This document shows, one piece after another, positions 45,364-53,755 of a stretch of DNA of 64,000 nt. The notes below the pieces were generated by a model that was not told the DNA's origin, made no database searches, and was given only the letters and a program-made list of their open reading frames with translations. The first letter of the stretch is position 1, and the number at the start of each line of letters is the position of its first letter. This DNA is from Curvularia sp. ZM96 (Eukaryota > Ascomycota > Dothideomycetes > Pleosporales > Pleosporaceae). The stretch spans positions 5,828,001 through 5,892,000 of the forward strand of contig JAJGBQ010000001.1 in the NCBI GenBank assembly GCA_022457065.1, read 5' to 3'. A program made the position numbers and the translations under genes.

Positions 45364-45710
45364 ATGGGGTTTGTGCTGGTGCTGCGTGTTGTAAGAGGGT
45401 TGATAGGTTGTCAATGATATTCTTGGACTGAGAAGAGAAGTTGAAAAGGGAGGTTTCGGGGATGTAGTGCGGCGCGTAGGTAGAAATACGACATCTTGCA
45501 AAGGCTTGATCCATTGGCGTTGGAGACGAGCTTGGACAAGACGTGCTCAGTTTTTGTGATTAGGTTGAAGGATGAGTTTGCAGCATTGAGGAGGGAGGCT
45601 AGAAGGAGGGTTTTGAGAGTGTAGTGCAGTGCGAAGGTGGAAATGCTATGTTAGTGCTGCATTTTGTGAAGGCTTGATCTATTGTTGTTGGACAAGATGT
45701 GCTCAGTTGC
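45316..45710 (+). repeat. Diverged partial duplication of PRODH 3' end
   Basis: The segment 45316-45550 (end of the PRODH coding sequence plus 3' flank) recurs in shortened, mutated form at 45583-45710. Block one, 45316-45355, pairs with 45583-45622 (about 33 of 40 identical). Block two is around 45463-45550 against 45619-45710, sharing AAGGCTTGAT and GTGCTCAG. About 105 nt of the first copy are missing from the second. Most differences make the second copy richer in A/T. Confidence 0.7.
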
Positions 45711-46026
45711 TATTCATGTTTGTTCCGCTGCATGTATCTGAGGGCTGGCACGGAATTCAAAGGGCCAGAGACGATGCTCCGTAGTGGCCTACTTGCCCCT
45801 CTTGTTACACAACCTTATCGGACAAACCAGATGAGGGGTCTTCCGACATGGCGCTAACCACGACATATAAGACCTCGTACAATGGACGCATAGTCAAGTT
45901 TGACAAGAGTATCGAAAGAACGTCTGAAAGGAGATTTGAAACATTTTTGTTTCTTTTTGGTACGCCCAAGTCGTTTGTCGAGATACCAGACCAACAGCTA
46001 GTTCGCCAACTCCAATCTCTTCAGAG

Positions 46027-47144
46027 ATGTGGAGAAACGCCGTGGCGGGTAGGGGATACATACCACCACACCTGCGGGATCTCTTTCTGACAACGGCGCC
46101 GCTGCAGATGCCTGGCCCTTTTGCTCAGAACTAAGACTCTGCATGCTCGGCTGCGGTATAAAACCCCTCTCCCTCACCTCTGTATACTAAATTCACATCC
46201 TCTAAACAGGCAACCTTGGTACCCCCATCCTCTCCACTCTCCTCTCTAGCACCCCAACCAGCCCCCTGGTCCAATTCATCCGCTACACAGCCTGCATTGC
46301 TTCCACATCATCCGAGGAGCGCCTTAAAACCCTCTTTGCATCGCACATCTCCTCCCAGAAACTGTGTATAGCCCGAGAAACTTCAGATGTAGTACTCGCC
46401 ATCTCCACCGCCCAGGTTGTCATTCTCGCCGTCGACCCCTCGCAAGTCGAAGGACTACTTTCAGACCCAGAAATACAAAGAGCATTTCAATGCAATCCCT
46501 ACTGCAAAGTCTACTCCTCGGGTAAAGAAGAAGGAAGGAAAGAAAAACTCCTGATCAGTATGGTGGCAGGTCTGTCCGTCGAGCGCCTAACTAGAATGCT
46601 CCCAGCGCCCCTTGGCTCCAGGATCCTGTACATCCTGCGCGCCCTCCCCTACGTCTGCGCGCAGGTGTCTCAATCCCTAATCGCCATTGAACGCCCTTCA
46701 TCCTGGTTTCAAGAAGAGCTCCTCTCAACAGCGAAATTCCTCTTCCAACCAATCGGGCAAGTAGAGCTCTTTCCTGAAGCTCTGATGCCGACCACCACCG
46801 CCATTGACGGCTCAACCCCCGCTTTCTGGGCCGTCATCATTGACGCCCTAGCCGATGCAGCTGTGTCCACAGGTATGCCGCGAGAAATGGCACAAAAGAT
46901 GATTTACAGCAGTATGCGGAGGAGTGCGGAGATGTTGCTTGAAAGTGGATTGCAGCCGAGTGGATTGAGGGATATAGGGACGAGCCCGGCGGGGTGTACG
47001 ATAGCGGGAGTCATGGTGTTGGAGGAGATGGGGGTCAGAGCCGCGGTGGGCAAGGCGTTTAGGGAGAGTGTGGGAAGGGCGAAGGAGATGGTGAAGGAGG
47101 AAGAAATGATGCTCGAGAGAGAGAGAATCTGTGGGAGAATGTAA
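46027..47144 (+). CDS. Pyrroline-5-carboxylate reductase family protein
   Basis: Three exons (46027-46048, 46108-46155, 46210-47144) give 334 residues. The Rossmann glycine loop LCMLGCGNLGTPIL is rebuilt across intron 2. VVILAVDPSQV and the C-terminal dimerisation/active block SPAGCTIAGVMVLEEMGVRAAV are characteristic of ProC/Pro3, which reduces P5C to proline with NAD(P)H. The central VMPNTP-like block reads RALPYVCAQ, so substrate handling may differ. The first exon (seven codons) is inferred from a stop upstream in frame and from a CTGAC branch point before the acceptor, and the start is less certain than the body. It lies head-to-tail behind the proline dehydrogenase. Confidence 0.8.
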
Positions 47145-47812
47145 AAATCACAGTTGTTCATTCAGGTATCTGGTATATGAGGACCTTGCGATGAGGAGAA
47201 TGATATTGCTCGACTGAGTCAACTACAACACTACGTTCAGTGGATTTCGGGAATTTGTGTATCGATATTGAATGCCGTGGAGTGACTTTCAAGTAATGTT
47301 GGAAGTGAGTTGAATACTGAGCGGCTTATGCGAGTTTGTGATAGAATCCGACAGCTTGCATCTGGGCGTCTTTGATGCAATTGCCCGATATACATACCAT
47401 GCTGGAACTTTGAAAGCCGAGATACATACAATTTTATGAGAAGCTTGCCTTTTGGATAACCCATAACAGTCAAACCATTATAAAAGCTTAGACACGTGCA
47501 TACGGGGCACCGTTACATGTGCCCGCACACTTTTTACATTAGAACCAACCCGGCACTTGGGAAGACAAGACTTATCCAGACCACGCAGTCGTCGTTGTAA
47601 ACACTTCTGTTCATCTCACTGTCGCTCTCTGCGTCCTAAACTTTCCTTGTCTTGATGCAGTTACTTCCCTACATATTCCAAGCCATCCACCATCCAAGTT
47701 AGTCCTCCAGTTCATTCACACACCCTTGGTTAATCTAAAGCGAGCACCATGCTATAACTCTATGTGCTAGGAATTGTCTTCATATTACTAACTTACTTGA
47801 AGTCTATCTGGA
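47145..47812. other. Intergenic, no gene seen
   Basis: P5C reductase 3' flank. No frame continues the transposase relic upstream, so the relic is truncated near 47813. Confidence 0.55.
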
Positions 47813-48515
47813 TCATTGGTATCCAAAAAAACCTTTACTAAGAGGAATATCTTCGCAGCATGGAGGAGCAGCGGTTTATTCACGTTTAATCCCCATCGAG
47901 TTCTCACTAATATATCAAAACCTCCGCCTATTAAGCTAAGTATTACTATAAACAATGAGACAACGAAGCCTCAATACGAAGCGTTGCCGACACCTGCAAC
48001 GCCAAAATCAGGAGAGACATTAAAATTACTGCTTAACATGATCGAGCATGTTCCCAATGATGCTGCTGGTAGCCAACGCAAAGAGAAGCTCCAACAAAAA
48101 GTCTCCCATGCCGCCCAGACAGTTCTTGCGCAGAACGTCCTTTACAATCAGAACAAATTCCCCCTTAAAACAAACGACGAAAGTGAACCTCGAAGGGCGA
48201 CAAAGTCAATAAAACTAGGAGATGCGAGAGTGATAACATTTAAGGACCTCGAGTAGGCGCGGGCAGCGCATGCGGAGAACGCGGCAAAGAAGGCTGCTAA
48301 AGCGGCTACCAAAGTCACTTCATGCAAGAAAGCGTGGCCGACCCCGGAAGAATACTATAGCAGAAATGTCAGAGCCGAAGGCTCAAGTAGCGAGGAGTAG
48401 TGAAAAAGAAATAGCGGATGGCGAGGCTGAGCCTTCGAAAGCAGAGGCCCTGATTTTGCGAAGTGAAGTGCAGGTGGCAGAGCCATGGCGAACTATAGAA
48501 GCAAGGGTGTGGTAG
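47813..48515 (+). pseudogene. C-terminal relic of a pogo/Fot1-type (DDE_1) transposase
   Basis: The frame from about 47813 reads FTKRNIFAAWRSSGLFTFNP, the tail motif found after the DDE catalytic core in Fot1/pogo transposases of fungi. It is followed by a Pro-rich stretch, a coiled coil and DARVITFKDLE. A TAG at 48253-48255 interrupts the frame, which otherwise continues into the Ala/Lys-rich tail. Near 48325 the recognisable basic motif RKRGRPRKN moves into another frame that ends at 48515 with PWRTIEARVW. So it carries one nonsense change and at least one frameshift and lacks the DNA-binding and catalytic domains. No terminal inverted repeats were found. It is dead DNA unless a complete copy elsewhere shares it. 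Confidence 0.78.
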
Positions 48516-48824
48516 GCGAGAAGCATAAGCATAATATTACTTATGAAATATACTGTACAGTAATGACTTGCATCATTTATAGAACAAACTACTATCTGTT
48601 AAGACTACAATCGATGTAAGCCAATGGATAACAATGGCACGAGGTGCGTGGCACCTTTGGAGGGTTTGATGCCTTGTAGCCTCAGGAAGTGCCTAGAAAT
48701 GCTATTGTGTTCCTGGTGATACAGCCTCGCCATGGAGTCCTTTGGTAGCTGCATGCCCCTCTTCTCGCCAGGACATCATCTTCTACCTTCATAAAACACT
48801 TCTACACTTTAATCTCAACCAAGT
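48516..48824. other. Spacer between transposase relic and vWA-papain gene
   Basis: 309 bp, AT-rich at first, with no recognised element. It must contain the promoter of the following gene. Confidence 0.5.
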
Positions 48825-51026
48825 GTGGAATTATTCCACAACTCATCGATTTCTGGTTCTTCAAAACTCGAGATAATGCCGGACCAGTCACCACCCACGA
48901 TCATCGGCTGCCTGCTCGACGTCTCCGGCTCCATGCGCTCCGCGCTCGAAGTTGGCCGCGACGATAATGAGGTGACGGACCGCTTGCGCGCCATCCTCTC
49001 CGCCGCGCTCAAGCTCGCGCAGGCCGAGCAGAGCCGCGATCCCAGCGCGCTCATGTTCGTTGGCGCGTTCGGGCTGCTCGAGGAGGAGCCCACGGTTGTG
49101 GATCTATGCAGCGTTGTCGAGGCGCTTGTTGGTGAGGAAAAGGACAAGGAGGAGTCCGGGCATGACTTGCTAGTTCGGATCGCGAATGAGAATCGGCAGG
49201 AACACATCGAGGAGTATATTCGCAATAAGTTGGCGGATCATGAGGCGAGGATGGTGTATGTGCATTTGAAGCTGCATCCGGAAAAGATTCAGGAGTTTAT
49301 AAAAGCTATTCCTCTGCCGATAACGGTCGGAACATTACAATTTACCTCAGAAACGGTCAAAGCATTACAAAATACCTCGGAAAGGTGGAAACTATTGAGC
49401 TATTTGCAAGGATCCGCCTTGACTGGGGCTCTTAGAGAAATCATTGAGGATAAGGGGGTCAACAAATCGGAAGCCCTGCAACTCGCTTTCCGCATCTGCA
49501 AAGAATGGCTGCGAGACTTTAGTAAACTGGAGCCTCGTAGGGTGGACAAAGTGGTTACGTTGCTCCAGAAGCTCCAGAACAACAGAACCACTGGCGACAG
49601 TAGCGACAGCCAAAAACCCGAGTCCAACACCTTGCTCGACAAGCTCCGCAAGCACGTATATGGAAGAACGCCCATGCAAGAGTCTCTTAGGCAGAGTTTA
49701 GAAGTGTTCAAACACTACAGGGACGCAAAGAACCGCGTGCTAGTCCTGTTTTCGGATGGCGTATCAACTGACGGCGACCCTCTGCCTATTGCGCAGCAAC
49801 TGAAGGAAGCGGACGTGATCATCGCAACAGTGTACCTAACCAGCGATCCTAACGTCACTTTCCAGCGCCATCTCCACTACGAAGCCGCAAATGACTGGAA
49901 CAATGGCCAAATGACGCTCTTCAACATGGCTCACCGAATCTCCTGCCTAGAGCACCCGATTCCCGTGCTCGCCACTCTAGGCTGGAAAATCCCTTCCGCT
50001 GGCGAAGCTGCTCTCCACGCCACGGTCAACAGCGCCGCCGCGCTCGACGAGTTCTGCTCTATGCTGCTCGCCGCTCGCTTTGGCTCGACCGAAACCCTAC
50101 TCGACATTCTCGGCAGCGTTGACCTTGACAAGTACGTCAACGACGAGCACGTCCGCAACTGTAGCAACCCGTCTAACCAAGGCGATGCCGGGGTCTGCTA
50201 CGCGCATGCCACGGCTTTCGTGCTGCACTCAGCGCTGCTCCGCATCGTTGGCCGTACCGACGGCTACCCGACTATCAAGCAAATCCGCGACCGCATCCTC
50301 GAGGAGTTCCGAGAATGCCCTGAGGGTTGGAATACAGAGGTAGTGCTCAGGACAGCCATTAAATGGTATCCGCCGCTCCGCTTCGATAAAGTGGACGAGG
50401 ATGCTGCGCGCCAGGCCGTCCTGCGCCGCCGCTTCGTCTTGTCGACTTTCCATCTCTCGAAACCCGGCTGGAACGCCTTCGGTCGGCATTTCTGCAGTAC
50501 CGCAGCCACGCGCTGCGATGTGCTCAACCACGCGAAGATGGAGGCCCATCGCGACTTCAAAGAGGACGGCGGCCACGCCGTTGCACTGGTCGGCTGCGCG
50601 CCAAATGCGCTGACGTTCGTCAATTCATGGGGCCGGGACTGGGGCGACAATGGGCGTTTTAGCGTCGAGGATGCCAGCTCTCTCGAGTCGATGTACGAGC
50701 CGGACGATAGGACGCGCGCGCGCATTGCAGCTTGCTTCTACGACATCTACTGGTGGGAGAGCGAGCTGGACCGGTCGGAAAGGATGGCGTACGAGCGGCG
50801 CGTGCAGGAGAGGTTGCGTGAGCGCGCGCAGATGTACCCAGGGATTCTAGAGATGGAGGTCCAGTGCCCAATTTGTCGGAAAATCTCGCCGGTTATCGAG
50901 TTTGGAGGACATGTTTTGCGAGCCGTTTGTCTAGCGGAGGGGTGCGGAAAGGCGTTTAAGCCCCAGAGCGATCATCTTTTGCAGGCGCTTTATACACGGG
51001 CGGGGGTGAGTGGTACCATGAACTGA
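48825..51026 (+). CDS. vWA domain-papain-like protease-zinc ribbon fusion
   Basis: Single exon, 733 residues. The vWA domain starts at residue 26. The MIDAS motif DVSGS is at 32-36, the second-loop Thr at 282 (YGRTPMQESL) and the third-loop Asp at 311 (FSDGVSTDGD). Between DxSxS and Thr lies a helical insertion of roughly 170 residues. A papain-like domain covers about 450-645. Its oxyanion Gln and catalytic Cys458 lie in NQGDAGVCYAHA with the Q-x5-C papain spacing. His584 is in EDGGHAVALVG and Asn600 in NSWGRDWGDNGRF. The C-terminal zinc ribbon uses Cys681/684 and 702/707. There is no signal peptide or propeptide, and the usual disulfide Cys before the active site is absent, so it is probably cytosolic. 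An alternative start is Met18. Biological role unknown. Confidence 0.88.
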   Translation: MELFHNSSISGSSKLEIMPDQSPPTIIGCLLDVSGSMRSALEVGRDDNEVTDRLRAILSAALKLAQAEQSRDPSALMFVGAFGLLEEEPTVVDLCSVVEALVGEEKDKEESGHDLLVRIANENRQEHIEEYIRNKLADHEARMVYVHLKLHPEKIQEFIKAIPLPITVGTLQFTSETVKALQNTSERWKLLSYLQGSALTGALREIIEDKGVNKSEALQLAFRICKEWLRDFSKLEPRRVDKVVTLLQKLQNNRTTGDSSDSQKPESNTLLDKLRKHVYGRTPMQESLRQSLEVFKHYRDAKNRVLVLFSDGVSTDGDPLPIAQQLKEADVIIATVYLTSDPNVTFQRHLHYEAANDWNNGQMTLFNMAHRISCLEHPIPVLATLGWKIPSAGEAALHATVNSAAALDEFCSMLLAARFGSTETLLDILGSVDLDKYVNDEHVRNCSNPSNQGDAGVCYAHATAFVLHSALLRIVGRTDGYPTIKQIRDRILEEFRECPEGWNTEVVLRTAIKWYPPLRFDKVDEDAARQAVLRRRFVLSTFHLSKPGWNAFGRHFCSTAATRCDVLNHAKMEAHRDFKEDGGHAVALVGCAPNALTFVNSWGRDWGDNGRFSVEDASSLESMYEPDDRTRARIAACFYDIYWWESELDRSERMAYERRVQERLRERAQMYPGILEMEVQCPICRKISPVIEFGGHVLRAVCLAEGCGKAFKPQSDHLLQALYTRAGVSGTMN

Positions 51027-52049
51027 TTTGAGGATTTGTGTGTTTTGCGGGTCGCTAAAATAGATCTCGAATGCGAAAGATCTCGGAACGTGAAGACAAG
51101 CTGCAGCATTGTTAACCTTATTGCCGAACTCGGGAGGAACTGAAAGACTGGTGTTGTGTCAAAGTTAGTAAGGATAGCCAAAGCGTTGGACAGTGAGGCG
51201 CGTGGGAGATTAGGTCGATTCTCATCAGCTAAGCGTCAAGCCTGTGGCTTAGCTTCTAGCCTCTTGTGGAATAAATCACAATGTGATTATCACGTGTACG
51301 CAGAGGCAGGCCAGGGACTATCCCGCTTAAGTCATGAGGTATTAATGGGGGCGGCGACATCGCATGAATCATGCTCGTAAAGCCGCTTTAGGGCTGATGA
51401 CGGCCTCTCAGCGTAGGGCTGAGGCGGAAATAGTCTGATACTGATATTATCCTTCGTATGGGCGATAGAAGACTCTGCATTGTGGTTCGAGGGGAGGCAA
51501 CCTGCCCTGCTTTACAACAACGCCCTTGGTAAGAGAAGGCAGACGGCGACGACAAAAGGTGGTATTTTTCTATTCCGTGGCTCACAGAAGATTATGGAAG
51601 ACCCTAAGTTTGTAACCAAAGTAGTAGAACATGAATAAATAAGCGTAGAGCAGATTTTTTCGACTGCAAAGTCTAAGTACCTAGTGATCTTCACGCTACG
51701 GGGTGATTCTCGCTACGTAGTGATGGATGGTAGTATAACAGACACACAATGGTGTTCATTTCGAACCAAGTATAAGCAACCTTTAATCATTAGAAACTAA
51801 ACAAAAAACTCAAGTCTATCACATATTCACAAGACCCCAACTAGGCAAATACCACGCCAAAGAGAGAGCGAGAGAGCAGGAGAATCCACCAGCAAGACAA
51901 GGATCAGAGGAAGAAAAAAAGAACTCCCTCACGACCCCACCTCCTGGACTCTCATATATACACATCGCTCTCCCGCTCACCTCTCACGCGTCAATCCCCC
52001 TTCTTAACTGCAGTAAAAACAGCCGTTTCACTCAAACACCTCTTCCTAC
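51027..52049. other. 1-kb intergenic, no gene seen
   Basis: 3' flank of the vWA-papain gene. Short overlapping frames near 51390-51690 have no recognised domain. A purine-rich stretch (51855-51920) precedes the convergent secreted-protein gene. Confidence 0.5.
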
Positions 52050-52652
52050 TTAGTTGCTCTTACCCGGGTAGGGCAACTGCTGCCAAACCGTGGGGTACAC
52101 ATCAAAATCGAGGGGCGGCGCCACAGCGCTGTTGTACGTGACGTCTCCGTAAGCCGTAAAGTTGTATGGATGGCTGTTTCTCCTCTGTTAGCCACGCACA
52201 TGATCCACCACCACCTACACACGGGGAACACAAAAAAAAGGGTTCGAAACTTACATTGTATCCTCATACCCGGGCGTCAGCACACTAATCTCAATCACCT
52301 TTGGGAACGCATCGCCTTCCCTCCTCCTGAACCTGGCGGCGGCCTCGAGACTCGGTCCGCCAATCGACTTGCACGGCGCATAGAAGTTGTCAAACCCATA
52401 CGGGCCGTTTTCATATCCGTTGCAGTAGTACTGGCCGTAGTGCGTCTGGCCCTTGATAGCGGGCACCGACACGTTGAAGTTGTAGCTGCAGTATTGGCGG
52501 CCGCAACCGGCTTCCCAGCCGGTGACTTCCCATTTCCAGGGGCCCTCGTAGCCAGGAGGCAGGATTTGCTCCGGAGGTGCGGCTTGGGTCTGGGGAGCGG
52601 GGGCCGCGAGGGCGCCAGCGGCGGCGGTGAGGGCGAGGAGCTTGGAGAGCAT
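52050..52652 (-). CDS. Secreted protein of unknown function
   Basis: Two exons (52652-52255, 52173-52050; 81-nt intron, GTAAGT donor) give 173 residues. The signal peptide MLSKLLALTAAAGALAA ends at an Ala-Pro-Ala-Pro cleavage region. A Gln/Pro-rich spacer precedes an aromatic-rich globular domain (GPWKWEVTGWEAGCGRQYCSYNFNVS, in two halves of this domain) with four Cys (CGRQYC, YYC, APCK), which could form two disulfides. The C-terminus YPTVWQQLPYPGKSN comes from exon 2. The CAG nearest exon 2 was used as acceptor, because it alone keeps the frame. Such proteins occur widely in Dothideomycetes, but I recognise no named domain. Confidence 0.75.
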
Positions 52653-53755
52653 GGTTGTGGTAGTAGGCGTTGTTGTGGTGGTTTGGATGTTAGGATTGTG
52701 AGGTAGTATCGTTGATGTTTGAAGCTGCTTGACCACAGCAGCCCTTTATATACAGATACCGTCTTCTCCGCCCGGTCCCTCGCACAGTCCCTCACTGGCA
52801 AGTGGGGACCCTTTCCCTTACCGGGTGGATAACGATAAACAAGAAGAGCCGTTTTCGCTCAAAGTTACAATATTACACCCGCTTTTCCACCGAAAAGAGC
52901 CATGTTCGCCTCAGATCGGCAGTGCTATACGAGAGTCCATCAAGGCTACCCAACTAAGCAAGGTACTAACTCCCCGCCTACTTGCAACCCTCCAACGCGG
53001 TAGTCTGAGTTGAAGATCGCACCAAAGCATGTGGTGATGTGGTGACGTTTGGTGCGCGCGCCCCCCCTGCCAACGATGTCATTTCGATAAGTTAGGGGTG
53101 GCGCGAATACGAGGGTAACATGGGGTGAGGCGGGGAGCTTGGGCCAATAAAGCGGTGGAGCAAAGGAAAAACAGGGCTTTTCGGAGAAATGATACCCATT
53201 CGCTCATCGATTTCCTGGTGTCCTACAACGTGTCCTATAAATAGAAGAAGCTAGGTCTTTTTAGCTTTCCCCAAGCCGTATTATGTATAACGTCAGATGG
53301 GGAAAACGGACGGTTGGACGGCAGGCAAAGACCTTACAATTCAACAACAAAGTTGTCTAGGTACTGGGTAGTTACCTATAGTCAACAACAAAAATGTAAC
53401 GTCGACTGTGCGAATAGAGAAATAAGAGCAAATATTCCAGCTGTCAAAAAGACGGGCCCTTTGAAATCCAACGTCCATATAGGAACAAAAACCTGCGCCG
53501 ATTTCCCTTTCCCAAAATGTATATCCAAACAAACATTCCCATGCCAATCACATGCTCTTACATATGAAACACATACTCCGTACATACATAGAAACAACAT
53601 CTCAAGGTTCATGCACCAACGCACTAGCAATACGACGCCACACCCGCCGGTCCGATCCTCTCTCTCTAGTCATCCCAACAAACTTTCAGCGCTGTATCAC
53701 ATCTCGTTAGCAAATGTACATCCTCCGGGAAAAAGAAGGGCAAAGAAGGAAGAAC
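52653..53755. other. Intergenic, no gene seen
   Basis: Upstream of the secreted-protein gene and downstream of the Ppo gene. A TATATA-containing stretch lies at 52745-52750, about 95 bp upstream of the secreted-protein start. One TACTCCGTA occurs at 53574-53582. Confidence 0.55.

Noticed and set aside
45848..46090. 80-codon frame just before the P5C reductase body
   Set aside because: Its frame cannot be joined in phase to the glycine-loop exon. The seven-codon exon at 46027 does join in phase.
51388..51694. Possible second transposon relic downstream of the vWA-papain gene
   Set aside because: Two short frames gave no recognisable transposase motif and no inverted repeats.
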